From NCBI RefSeq assembly GCF_039537665.1, contig NZ_BAABAY010000001.1, positions 434,001 to 498,000 of the forward strand: DNA of 64,000 bases, in the 5' to 3' direction. Below the pieces are notes generated by a model. It did not search any database. It was not told where the DNA came from and was given only the letters and a program-made list of their open reading frames with translations. This DNA comes from Gaetbulibacter_A aestuarii (GTDB taxonomy: Bacteria; Bacteroidota; Bacteroidia; Flavobacteriales; Flavobacteriaceae). How positions within the stretch are numbered: the stretch's first letter is position 1; every line of letters starts with the position of its first letter. This document shows positions 17,119 through 26,006 of this stretch, piece by piece. The position numbers and the translations under genes were made by a program.

Positions 17119-20100
17119 ATGACAAAAGATAAACAAAAGAAAAAGGTAGATAAAGAATTCGGGTTTTCGTCGTGGGCCATTAATAACAAAACCACGATGT
17201 ATGTCCTTATGGCGGTGATCCTCGTTTTAGGAGCCAAAGCCTATTTCAGTATGCCTCGTGAAAGCTTCCCTGAAGTTAAGGAAACCAAGATATATATTAG
17301 TTCGATCTATCCGGGGAATACCGCAGAAGATATTGAAAAACTCATTACTGATCCTATTGAAGATAAGTTGAAAACGGTAAGTAATGTAACGAAGGTTACT
17401 TCAACCTCTCAGGAAGATTATTCGATTATTATTGTAGAATTTGATGAGAATATTACCGTTGAAGATGCCAAGCAAAAGGTGAAGGATGAAGTAGACACTG
17501 AAACCTCGGGTGAAGACTGGCCAACGTTTAACGGAGCCAAAGTGGAACCTAATATTTTTGCGCTTAGCCTCTCTGAGGAAATGCCGATCCTGAATATCAA
17601 TATTTCCGGTAATTATCCGGTGGATAAACTTAAAGAGTACGGGGAATATCTCCAGGATGAAATTGAAGGTTTAGACCAGATCAAAAAGGTTGATATTCGT
17701 GGCGCACAGGATAAAGAAGTTGAAGTGGCCGTAGATATCTATAAAATGATGGCTGCACAGGTAAGCTTCAATGATATCATTAATGCCATCCGGCAGGGTA
17801 ATGTTACCATGTCGGCAGGGAATTTAATTACCAGCGGACAACGCAGAACCATTCGGATTATTGGTGAAATAGACGACCCCAAAGAACTGGATAATTTTGT
17901 GGTAAAAGCCGAGCACGGTAATGCCATTTATTTAAGAGATGTAGCGAAAGTAACGTTTAAGGATGAAGACAAAACCACGTATGCCCGTGAGTTTGGTGAT
18001 CCTGTAGTGATGCTGGATGTAAAAAAACGTTCCGGAAAAAACATGGTAGCTGCCGCTGAACAGATCGAGACTATGGTGAATAAGGCTAAAGCCGAGGTTT
18101 TTCCTCCCGATCTGAAAGTTACTATTGCCAATGATCAATCTTCAAAAACGATTGCTCAGGTAGACGACCTGGTAAACAACATTATTTTTGGTATCATCCT
18201 CGTGGTTACTGTCCTGATGTTCTTTTTAGGGTTTAAAAATGCCTTGTTCGTTGGTTTCGCGATCCCGATGTCGATGTTCATGTCGCTCATGATACTTAAT
18301 CAACTAGGCTATACCATGAACACGATGATCCTTTTTGGCCTTATCATGGGTCTGGGAATGCTCGTTGATAATGGTATTGTGGTTGTAGAGAACGTGTATC
18401 GCCTCATGTCTGAAGGTGTGCCACGTATTCAGGCAGCTAAAATGGGTATTGGCGAGATTGCATTTCCAATTATTATTTCAACAGCTACAACCGTTGCCGC
18501 CTTTATTCCGCTAGGTTTATGGCCGGGATTGATCGGTCAGTTCATGATCTATTTCCCGATCACCTTATCCGTAGTTCTGGGTTCTTCATTATTTGTAGCC
18601 ATCTTTTTTAACTCGGTCATGGTATCGCAGTTCATGGCTGTTGAAGACAAAGAAATGCCTTTAAAACAGATCGTTAAAGTTTCTGCTATTTTTGGCGTGA
18701 TCGGAATTCTTATCTTTTTGATTGGTGGTCCTTATCGTGGTTTAGGAACCTTAATGCTCGTTACAGTATTACTCTTATGGGTTTATAGATGGAAACTCAG
18801 AGGCTGGGCCAACACGTTTCAAAAACGAGGTTTACCCCGCTGGGAAAACTTTTATGAGAAAACGTTGAATTCCTTGCTTAAGGGACGCCGACCAATACTG
18901 ATTGTTGTCGGAATGGTAATATTGCTTGTTGCTGCTTTTGCAAGTTTTGGTGCATCAATTGGAAGCCAGCGTACAAAAGTTGAATTTTTTCCAAATAATA
19001 AGCCGAATCAGATCATCGTCTATATTCAATATCCGGAAGGCACCGATATTAAAAAAACAAACGCTATTACCAAGGATATCGAGCAACGGGTTTATAAAAT
19101 AATCAATGCTCCTGAATATATGGACGGCGATTATAATTTTATGACTGAAAGTGCCGTATCACAGGTTGGCGAAGGTGCCGGAAACCCACAAACTGATGGT
19201 GGTTCGCAGGCCGAAATGCCAAACCGTGGTAAAATTGTTGCAACCATGAGAGAGTATAAAGATCGTCGTGGCAAAGACAGTGAGGAACTTTATAACAAAA
19301 TCCAGGAAGACTTAAAAGGTATTTATCCGGGCGTTGCTATTTCAGTTGAAAAAGACCCGGTTGGTCCTCCGGTAGGATATCCGATCAATATTGAACTTGA
19401 AGGTGATAATTATGACGATTTGATCGCGACCGCCGAAAACATGGTAAATTATATCAACTCCAAGAACATTCGCGGTATTGACGAATTGAAAGTAGATGTA
19501 AACAAAGCGAAACCTTCCATGCGTGTGGTAATCGATCGTGAAAAAGCCGGAGAACTCGGTGTGAATTCTGCTCAAGTTGGTCAACAGCTTCGCGATGCGA
19601 TCTTTGGTTCCAAGGCAGGTATTTATAAAAAGGATGGCGATGATTATGATATTTATGTGCGCTTTAATGAGGAGAATCGCTATAATACCAGCGCCCTCTT
19701 CAATCAGAAAATCACTTTCAGAGATATGTCTTCAGGCCAGATAAAGGAGATCCCTTTATCCGCCGTTTCAAAACATAATAACAATTCCAGTTTTAGTTCT
19801 ATTAAACACAAAGACACCAAACGTGTGGTAACTGTTTATTCCGCTTTGGCCCCGGGTTATAATGATGCCGGTGCCGTAGTATCGCAAATTCAAAATGAGA
19901 TGCAGAGCTATGAGAATATGCCGAATAATATTAAAATAGATTACACAGGTCAAATTGAAGAACAAAATAAGCAAATGACCTTTTTATTGGGTGCCTTTTT
20001 CTCAGGTTTAGGTTTGATCTTCTTTATTCTCATCTTCCAGTTTAACTCCGTAACAAAACCGGGTATCATCATGATGGCTGTGTTCTTGAGTTTGATTGGA

Positions 20101-20634
20101 GTATTTAGCGGCTTAGTAATTACAGGAGCTCCCTTTGTGATCATGATGACCATGATGGGTATCATTTCCCTGGCAGGTATCGTGGTAAACAATGGTGTGG
20201 TATTGCTGGATTATACCCAGTTGCTTATCGATCGTAAAAAAGCAGCATACGGTTTGGAAGATGATCAATATTTGGAAACACCCTATTTGCTTGAGGCCAT
20301 TATAAAAGGAGGTAAAGCCCGTTTACGTCCGGTATTGTTAACAGCCATCACGACCATTTTAGGACTGATACCCTTAGCTACCGGATTAAACATTAACTTC
20401 TTTACCTTGATGAGCGACCTTAACCCGCATATTTACACCGGAGGTGACAACGTAATTTTCTGGGGCCCACTGGCCAAGACCGTTATTTACGGCTTGTTTG
20501 TGGCTACCTTCCTTACGTTGATTGTAGTACCCATTTTATTCTTCCTGGTAACGAAATTCAAAATGTGGTTATACAAAGATCGTGTTGCGGACATGAGTAA
20601 TCTTACTGCCACAGAAAGTACTGATATCATTTAA
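17119..20634 (+). CDS. RND efflux transporter, AcrB-like permease
   Basis: 1171 residues, a little longer than AcrB (1049). Twelve membrane helices in the RND pattern, with two large periplasmic loops (after helix 1 and helix 7). The proton-relay helix carries Asp417 in GLGMLVDNGIVVVENV. The matching site in the second half is GIVVNNGVVLLDYTQ. The first loop starts PRESFPEVKETKIYISSIYPG, typical of the hydrophobe/amphiphile or SwrC-like subgroup. A hydrophilic insertion before helix 7 (about 540-575) explains part of the extra length. Proton-driven export; substrate unknown. Last gene of the operon, ended by the hairpin at 20657. Confidence 0.95.
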   Translation: MTKDKQKKKVDKEFGFSSWAINNKTTMYVLMAVILVLGAKAYFSMPRESFPEVKETKIYISSIYPGNTAEDIEKLITDPIEDKLKTVSNVTKVTSTSQEDYSIIIVEFDENITVEDAKQKVKDEVDTETSGEDWPTFNGAKVEPNIFALSLSEEMPILNINISGNYPVDKLKEYGEYLQDEIEGLDQIKKVDIRGAQDKEVEVAVDIYKMMAAQVSFNDIINAIRQGNVTMSAGNLITSGQRRTIRIIGEIDDPKELDNFVVKAEHGNAIYLRDVAKVTFKDEDKTTYAREFGDPVVMLDVKKRSGKNMVAAAEQIETMVNKAKAEVFPPDLKVTIANDQSSKTIAQVDDLVNNIIFGIILVVTVLMFFLGFKNALFVGFAIPMSMFMSLMILNQLGYTMNTMILFGLIMGLGMLVDNGIVVVENVYRLMSEGVPRIQAAKMGIGEIAFPIIISTATTVAAFIPLGLWPGLIGQFMIYFPITLSVVLGSSLFVAIFFNSVMVSQFMAVEDKEMPLKQIVKVSAIFGVIGILIFLIGGPYRGLGTLMLVTVLLLWVYRWKLRGWANTFQKRGLPRWENFYEKTLNSLLKGRRPILIVVGMVILLVAAFASFGASIGSQRTKVEFFPNNKPNQIIVYIQYPEGTDIKKTNAITKDIEQRVYKIINAPEYMDGDYNFMTESAVSQVGEGAGNPQTDGGSQAEMPNRGKIVATMREYKDRRGKDSEELYNKIQEDLKGIYPGVAISVEKDPVGPPVGYPINIELEGDNYDDLIATAENMVNYINSKNIRGIDELKVDVNKAKPSMRVVIDREKAGELGVNSAQVGQQLRDAIFGSKAGIYKKDGDDYDIYVRFNEENRYNTSALFNQKITFRDMSSGQIKEIPLSAVSKHNNNSSFSSIKHKDTKRVVTVYSALAPGYNDAGAVVSQIQNEMQSYENMPNNIKIDYTGQIEEQNKQMTFLLGAFFSGLGLIFFILIFQFNSVTKPGIIMMAVFLSLIGVFSGLVITGAPFVIMMTMMGIISLAGIVVNNGVVLLDYTQLLIDRKKAAYGLEDDQYLETPYLLEAIIKGGKARLRPVLLTAITTILGLIPLATGLNINFFTLMSDLNPHIYTGGDNVIFWGPLAKTVIYGLFVATFLTLIVVPILFFLVTKFKMWLYKDRVADMSNLTATESTDII

Positions 20635-20656
20635 TGATATTTCAGGTTTTAATTAG

Positions 20657-20686
20657 AAAAAGCCTCAACGCAAGTTGAGGCTTTTT
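20657..20686. terminator. Bidirectional terminator between RND pump and dabA
   Basis: AAAAAGCCTCAAC, loop GCAA, GTTGAGGCTTTTT: a 13-bp perfect stem with T-runs on both strands, placed between two convergent genes. Confidence 0.93.
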
Positions 20687-20715
20687 GCATGACTAATCTG
20701 AGATGACCTATGATT

Positions 20716-23100
20716 TTAAACATATACCTCGGGGGAAGTAGATGTTTCGACTTCTTTTTTTGTTTTAATTCTCTCTGAAGTCGCGTTAGCAGACAACCAG
20801 TTAAGGTTTGTATCATACTTGTACATCTCATTTTCTTCTTCAGGATCCATGACCATGAGGTAAATCCATTTATTATCCAGAAGATTTTTTAGGGATTCAT
20901 TTCTTGATAGAATATCAGTTACCCTTTTTAAAGGCGCTTGAATCACTACAGATAATCGAAGCGGTTTATGATAGAACGACGTATCTGTTTGTTTTAAAGA
21001 TTGCAGTGGAAGCCCTAATTTGAGGTCACCACCATTTCCTTGAACAACACCAAATTTTCCGGTTATATTATGCGTAATTTTTGAACCTCCTCCAAAAACC
21101 TCATTATCCACACTGGAAAAATAATAATGGTTATTGATCCATTGGGTTACGACCATTGGACCCTGCATAATACCTTCCAAAGCTTTACCTTCTTTATCCT
21201 TATTCCATTGATATGAATGTAGAAAGCAACGACCGTCTAAGTTGTTGTACTTGGTTAATGAACGTGGCCCGATAATAAAACCGGCGTTTTTTGCCAGTCC
21301 CCATTCCGGACGCGTCTCACCCCAGTTATTTGCTTTCGTTTCAGCCATAGCAACACTGTTTTTAGAAGCTCCCAAACGCTCCGTTGTAGCTGTCTGTTGT
21401 GCTTTTTCCAAATCAGTTTTAAGGATCTTTAAAGCTTCATGATGCGATGCTGGAACGTCTTCATCAAACAAAAGGATGGCATCAGTGGTTGTATTGTGTT
21501 CTCCACCAATAAACACAGTATCCTCCGGAATATCGTAATGGTATTCCTTGTTCAAAACGTTTCTTACTTCAGGCATATTGGCCAGTTTAGCTAATAATCT
21601 GGCGTTATGACGCCCCGGACTTGCAGCACAGGCACCACAATCCAAACTGGACCCAAAAGGGTTATTAGCTGTTTGGCTGCCATGACCGATAAACAGGACC
21701 AGGCGTGCAAAATGATTCCAACCCATAAGGTCGAAGGCCGACTTTACAATACTTGCCTTTTCATTAACTGAAACCTCATCATGTCCTGAACAAGCACTCA
21801 TTTCAGGTGAACATATGGGTTCAAAACCTGTGTTTTCATGTTTTTCCAAGGGATTACTCACTCGGGAAGCCAAAGTTCTCATCAATAAAGAAAATCCGTA
21901 AAAGAAACCACTGGCCTCCACAAAACCAAAAGCAGAAGGCAACATACTCTTCATACGCTTTAAAAAGTAATATTTAAAGTCGTTTTGCTTCACTTTGAGT
22001 TTATAATTTTCTAACGCTCCAACTTGTTCAGGTTTTCCTTGCTCTTTCACTTTGTAAGCTGAAGTAACAATTGGAGGGCATGATTTATAGGTTACCCCGT
22101 CATCTAAATGTTCATAATCCATTGCAATTCCGAAGAATCCGGCATAACCATGAGTTTCATAATGTCCTTTAGTTTCAATATGACGACGTATCAATTCAGA
22201 CCGTGTATCGATACAAAATACCATTTGAGCATCAGGCACTTTTTCGTGATCATCAGGTTCAACTTCAGCCGAGCGACTCAGTGTTTTTACCAAACTATTT
22301 TGCCAGCTTTTTTCCCAGGCTTCAAGAAAAATTCCCGGAATCTGTAATTGAGATGATTCTGAAAGATCTTCAATATTTTCAGGTAGTAATTCAGCATGAA
22401 TAACATGCGCTACAAATAATCTTACAGCGAGGTATTCCTGTAAAGAAATAGGATATTTTTCCTGCCAGATGGATTCTGATTGCGTTCTGTAATTAATATA
22501 ACCTGTCCATCCCGGCAAGGCTGCAAGGTGGTATGTAAATAAGGTATCAATGTCTTTTGAATCAATATCTTTTAAGATCAATTCCAATGCAGCATCAGCC
22601 GATTCCGGAATATCCTTCAATTTCAATTTTGGTAATTCCGAATCGTATATTGCGAGTTCACGCCAAGAGCGGTAAAACCCTTCTTCTTTAAAAGGCATGG
22701 TCCAATCGGCCAAACCTTCATCCATAAAAGTTGCCAGCCATTTGGATATTATGCGGTCCAGGTCGTGGTTTGGCTTTACTGTTAATCCATTATTCTCCTG
22801 CTCCTCTACTGTCATTTGTTGCAGATAAAACTCCGGTGATTCAGTGAAATTCTGTTTTTTTAGTAAATCGATAAGAATTTCATTATGGATCTCACCTTGT
22901 TTCAAAGCGTCATCGAAAACAGAAGCACTGGGATATACCGTTGCACTCAAATATTTTCGCGCTTGCGAAATAGCCTCATCAAAACTCAGGTTTTCGTAGC
23001 CTGATAAGGGGTTTGATGTTACAAATGAATACAGTGGCCAGGTTTTTCCAATAACCTTGGACGCCTTTTCAATTTTGTTTTTGATTTGTTCTTGTGTCAT
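20716..23100 (-). CDS. dabA: DabA-like inorganic carbon transporter subunit (DUF2309/UPF0753)
   Basis: 794 residues, soluble, beta-carbonic-anhydrase-like subunit of the DAB inorganic carbon accumulation complex. The four zinc/catalytic residues of the family can be placed: Cys296 and Asp298 in FCIDTRSE, His473 in FIGHGSQT, and Cys488 in LDCGACA. In the family, DabA is thought to hydrate CO2 in one direction using the cation gradient conducted by DabB. It overlaps dabB by 4 bp (ATGA), so the two are translationally coupled. In a heterotroph the bicarbonate probably feeds anaplerotic or biotin-dependent carboxylations (inference). Length is close to the family norm. Confidence 0.9.
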   Translation of the reverse strand: MTQEQIKNKIEKASKVIGKTWPLYSFVTSNPLSGYENLSFDEAISQARKYLSATVYPSASVFDDALKQGEIHNEILIDLLKKQNFTESPEFYLQQMTVEEQENNGLTVKPNHDLDRIISKWLATFMDEGLADWTMPFKEEGFYRSWRELAIYDSELPKLKLKDIPESADAALELILKDIDSKDIDTLFTYHLAALPGWTGYINYRTQSESIWQEKYPISLQEYLAVRLFVAHVIHAELLPENIEDLSESSQLQIPGIFLEAWEKSWQNSLVKTLSRSAEVEPDDHEKVPDAQMVFCIDTRSELIRRHIETKGHYETHGYAGFFGIAMDYEHLDDGVTYKSCPPIVTSAYKVKEQGKPEQVGALENYKLKVKQNDFKYYFLKRMKSMLPSAFGFVEASGFFYGFSLLMRTLASRVSNPLEKHENTGFEPICSPEMSACSGHDEVSVNEKASIVKSAFDLMGWNHFARLVLFIGHGSQTANNPFGSSLDCGACAASPGRHNARLLAKLANMPEVRNVLNKEYHYDIPEDTVFIGGEHNTTTDAILLFDEDVPASHHEALKILKTDLEKAQQTATTERLGASKNSVAMAETKANNWGETRPEWGLAKNAGFIIGPRSLTKYNNLDGRCFLHSYQWNKDKEGKALEGIMQGPMVVTQWINNHYYFSSVDNEVFGGGSKITHNITGKFGVVQGNGGDLKLGLPLQSLKQTDTSFYHKPLRLSVVIQAPLKRVTDILSRNESLKNLLDNKWIYLMVMDPEEENEMYKYDTNLNWLSANATSERIKTKKEVETSTSPEVYV

Positions 23101-24536
23101 GATGTTTTCGATTTATACATTACTACCGTTTTAGGATCAGGCTGTGTTAAGTTCATAAGCTTCACAAATAACCATGGATATTTTCGGTAGATGCCTAGTT
23201 TCATAATGAAGAATCCTATGAAGAATACGATCCCAAATCCAATTTCCACACCGGTTAATGGTGCATGAATTACGGCCATAGGAACATCTGCCATGAGCAA
23301 GGTCATTCCATTGTACATCAGGGCATAAGCGGAGATGCCTACGATGAACAGCACCGTAGGCAGTACCAGCTTCTGAGTGTAACTCAGACTCTTCTCTTTC
23401 ACAATATTGTAAGTAGCCTGACCAACGGTGATCGCCACGATAAGCGTAAGGAATAATCCGCTGTTCAAACCTATATGTTTTCCTGTTAAAAAGGTGAATA
23501 ACCAGGCTCCAAGCAAACCAAATATCAATACCACTATGGCTTGCAGTGGTTTAATCCTAATATATGGGTTAGCCTTAGGGTTCGATTTACCAACTTCCTC
23601 TCCTGCGGAAAGAAATAAATAGGCTTTGTAGAATCCATGAAGAACCAAATGCACAACAGCAGCATTGAAAAATCCGAGACCACATTGCATGATCATGAAA
23701 CCCATCTGCGCAATTGTAGAACAGGCTAATTTTTGTTTTACATTCACTTGTAAGAGTTTCGCAAACTGAGCGATTACTGCAGTTAATCCTCCAATAACAA
23801 ATAGGATGATTAATGTATCTGAGGTAAATAACACCACAGCAAACAAGGTGAGTAAAATTCCGGATCCATTTACAAATCCTGCATGCATTAGAGCAGAAGA
23901 CGGTGTTGGTGCCGTCATGGCCGAAAGCAACCAACGATGGAAGGGATACATTGACGACTGTATGATGGCTGCCGTAATGATGCATAACGCCGCAATAAGC
24001 ACTACAGGTGACGGTAATTGATCGACCTGACCAATAATCCCTGTTAAGGTTGTAGTCTCTGCGTAAGTTGCGAGCAATAAAATTCCTGCGCCGAGAAAAG
24101 CGGTTCCGGTCGCAAAATATTTTAGGGCCAATTTAGAAGCTTGTCTGGCTTCCCCCCAACGGCGATCAATACCAATCAGTTGGGACATAAAAACACCTGA
24201 AAGCAACCAGGCGATCAGCATAAGGCCCAAATGGTTTGCCAAAACGAAAACCATAACAGAAAGCGTAAAGCTTAAACACAAAACTGAAAATCTGGCTTCG
24301 TATTTAAAGCCTTTCAGGTAGTTTTTACTGTAGCTACTAATAAGCGCACTGAAAAAGGAAACCATGGTCCAGATCAGGATGGTAAAACCATTTAAATGTA
24401 AAAGTGAACCGTAATGCCAGGGTGTAACTCTGGGGTAACTTGCTAATAGATAAATCAAATTTACCGCGAAAAGCAACCACAAGACAACCCGAACACTCCC
24501 GGTAATCCATTTTGTAGCTGTATTATTTGAATTCAT
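23097..24536 (-). CDS. dabB: DabB-like membrane subunit (NuoL/Nqo5-type antiporter family)
   Basis: 479 residues with about 13-14 transmembrane helices. PTPSSALMHAGFVNGSGILL and STIAQMGFMIMQCGLG are hallmark stretches of the proton-conducting complex I antiporter-like subunits (Proton_antipo_M). No other Nuo genes are nearby; the partner is DabA, overlapping by 4 bp. It should conduct cations (H+ or Na+) to power CO2 hydration by DabA. A complex I or Mrp subunit is the alternative, made unlikely by the DUF2309 neighbour. Confidence 0.9.
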   Translation of the reverse strand: MNSNNTATKWITGSVRVVLWLLFAVNLIYLLASYPRVTPWHYGSLLHLNGFTILIWTMVSFFSALISSYSKNYLKGFKYEARFSVLCLSFTLSVMVFVLANHLGLMLIAWLLSGVFMSQLIGIDRRWGEARQASKLALKYFATGTAFLGAGILLLATYAETTTLTGIIGQVDQLPSPVVLIAALCIITAAIIQSSMYPFHRWLLSAMTAPTPSSALMHAGFVNGSGILLTLFAVVLFTSDTLIILFVIGGLTAVIAQFAKLLQVNVKQKLACSTIAQMGFMIMQCGLGFFNAAVVHLVLHGFYKAYLFLSAGEEVGKSNPKANPYIRIKPLQAIVVLIFGLLGAWLFTFLTGKHIGLNSGLFLTLIVAITVGQATYNIVKEKSLSYTQKLVLPTVLFIVGISAYALMYNGMTLLMADVPMAVIHAPLTGVEIGFGIVFFIGFFIMKLGIYRKYPWLFVKLMNLTQPDPKTVVMYKSKTS

Positions 24537-24592
24537 ATGTTGTTTGTATTGTTTGAAAAAATTAAAGACTAGATCCTGAAATTATTTCAAAT

Positions 24593-24907
24593 CTATTCCT
24601 CTGCAGTGATCTCAAGAATGCCATTAATTTTAAATCGGGTCTTGGTATCTTTTTGACTGTTAATAAAATTTAAAGCCTTTTCCTTTTCTTTTCGGAGTTG
24701 ATGAATGCGATCATCGAGATCTGAAGTATTTACACTGTGATCGTCTTCCCATTTTTGAAGCCTTTGAATTTTATGAAAATTAATCTTTTCATTGATGAGA
24801 TTCGTAATGATGTTTGAGGCTTCCGGTCCTGTAAATGTTCCATCTACCAATTGAATGTTTTCTTGGGTTTGGGTAGCATTCACAATTGCCATTTCTTTTG
24901 TTTCCAT
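24593..24907 (-). CDS. Small coiled-coil protein upstream of dabB, unknown
   Basis: 104 residues, soluble, highly charged, no cysteine. Residues 35-90 are predicted helical and probably coiled coil (IHQLRKEKEKALNFI), then a short strand-like C-terminus ends ILEITAEE. I recognise no family. It is the first gene on the minus strand, 56 bp ahead of dabB, and diverges from the LysR gene, so it is probably the first gene of a three-gene operon (this gene, dabB, dabA). It may be an accessory or regulatory component of the transporter; this is inferred from position. Confidence 0.72.
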   Translation of the reverse strand: METKEMAIVNATQTQENIQLVDGTFTGPEASNIITNLINEKINFHKIQRLQKWEDDHSVNTSDLDDRIHQLRKEKEKALNFINSQKDTKTRFKINGILEITAEE

Positions 24908-24941
24908 ATTAAAGGTTTAGTAGTAAAAATTAAATTCGATG

Positions 24942-24949
24942 CAAATATC
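24942..24949 (-). promoter_or_regulatory. Candidate -7 element of the dab operon
   Basis: Read on the minus strand: GATATTTG, close to TAnnTTTG, 35 bp before the ATG of the small first gene. It lies 27 bp from the divergent lysR -7 box, so both promoters share a short regulatory region. Confidence 0.45.
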
Positions 24950-24975
24950 GAAGGAATTATTCATTAATTTTTATT

Positions 24976-24998
24976 TATATTTGTTATCATATACATAA
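24976..24998 (+). promoter_or_regulatory. lysR promoter -7 box and candidate LysR operator
   Basis: TATATTTG (24976-24983) is an exact -7 element 24 bp before the lysR ATG. Immediately after it, 24984-24998 reads TTATCATATACATAA, a 15-bp near-palindrome containing the T-N11-A core typical of LysR sites. A regulator bound there would cover its own transcription start and sit beside the divergent dab promoter. Confidence 0.5.
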
Positions 24999-25007
24999 AT
25001 ATTTTTT

Positions 25008-25940
25008 ATGCATTACACTTTGCACCAACTACAGGTTTTCCTTAAAATAGCTCAGCTTCAGAGTATTACCAAGGCTTCGGAAGCCTTAAATTTAACCCAA
25101 CCTGCAGTGTCAATTCAGCTAAGAAATTTTCAAGATCAGTTCCCTATTCCTCTTACTGAGGTTGTGGGGCGGAAACTATATATAACCGACTTCGGACATG
25201 AAATCGCCGAAACCTGTGAGAAAATTATTAATGAGCTTCAGTTGATTAACTATAAGACCTTGTCTTTCCAAGGACAACTTTCCGGTAGGCTTCGAATTTC
25301 AATTGTGTCTACCGCCAAATACATGATGCCCTATTTTTTAACGGAATTCGTTCAACGACATCCGGGAATTGAACTCATCATTGACGTAACCAATAAATCG
25401 AGCGTTATCGAAAGTCTGGAAGCCAATGAAATTGATTTTGCTATGGTGTCCGTTTTGCCGGAAAAATTAAAAGTTCATCGCGTTGAGCTTATGGAAAATA
25501 GATTGCATTTAGTTAGTAGCAGTAAATTAGATGTTAAAGCCTTTCGTACAAAAACTGATTTATTAGAAAAGGTTCCAATGATATTCAGAGAATCAGGTTC
25601 GGCCACGAGAAAGGCTATGGAAGATTTTCTTTCAAAACGAGGTGTTTCAGTAAAAACCAAAATGGCCCTAACCTCAAATGAAGCTGTGAAACAAGCTGTG
25701 TTAGCTAATTTAGGTGTTTCGGTAATGCCTCTTATCGGTATTAAAAATGAATTAAAAAATAATGATCTTCAAATCATTCCTCTTCGGGGCTTACCTATCA
25801 TTACGACCTGGAATCTCATTTGGTTAAGTGCCAAAAATTTATCGCCAATAGCGCTGGCTTATTTAGACTTTTTGAATACAAAAAAAGATGAAATCATGAA
25901 AAAACAGTTCCATTGGGTGGAAGCTTATAAAGACATTTAG
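25008..25940 (+). CDS. LysR family transcriptional regulator (divergent to dab operon)
   Basis: 310 residues. The N-terminal winged helix (1-60: LHQLQVFLKIAQLQSITKAS and TQPAVSIQLRNF) is a canonical LysR domain, followed by a substrate-binding domain of periplasmic-binding-protein fold (90-300). The start of the C-terminal domain (GRLRISIVSTAKYMMP) resembles the CbbR/CmpR branch, which senses carbon status. Together with its divergent position this suggests control of the dab operon. The effector is unknown. The downstream TonB gene is convergent, separated by a terminator at 25956. Confidence 0.92.
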   Translation: MHYTLHQLQVFLKIAQLQSITKASEALNLTQPAVSIQLRNFQDQFPIPLTEVVGRKLYITDFGHEIAETCEKIINELQLINYKTLSFQGQLSGRLRISIVSTAKYMMPYFLTEFVQRHPGIELIIDVTNKSSVIESLEANEIDFAMVSVLPEKLKVHRVELMENRLHLVSSSKLDVKAFRTKTDLLEKVPMIFRESGSATRKAMEDFLSKRGVSVKTKMALTSNEAVKQAVLANLGVSVMPLIGIKNELKNNDLQIIPLRGLPIITTWNLIWLSAKNLSPIALAYLDFLNTKKDEIMKKQFHWVEAYKDI

Positions 25941-25955
25941 AATACTTATTCAAAA

Positions 25956-25981
25956 AAAAGCCCGACAGAAGTCAGGCTTTT
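25956..25981. terminator. Bidirectional terminator, lysR / TonB receptor
   Basis: AAAAGCCcGAC, loop AGAA, GTCaGGCTTTT: one mismatch in the stem, with A- and T-runs on either side so that it works in both directions between convergent genes. Confidence 0.88.
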
Positions 25982-26006
25982 AATTGTATGTTAATAAAAA
26001 AATACC

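Noticed and set aside
23587..23985. 132-codon minus-strand ORF inside dabB
   Set aside because: Same strand but another frame of dabB; odd Cys/His-rich composition without motif; out-of-frame reading of a membrane protein.
23097..24536. Fragment of a complex I (nuo) or Mrp antiporter operon
   Set aside because: No other nuo or mrp genes are present and the 4-bp overlap with the DUF2309 gene identifies the DAB pair.
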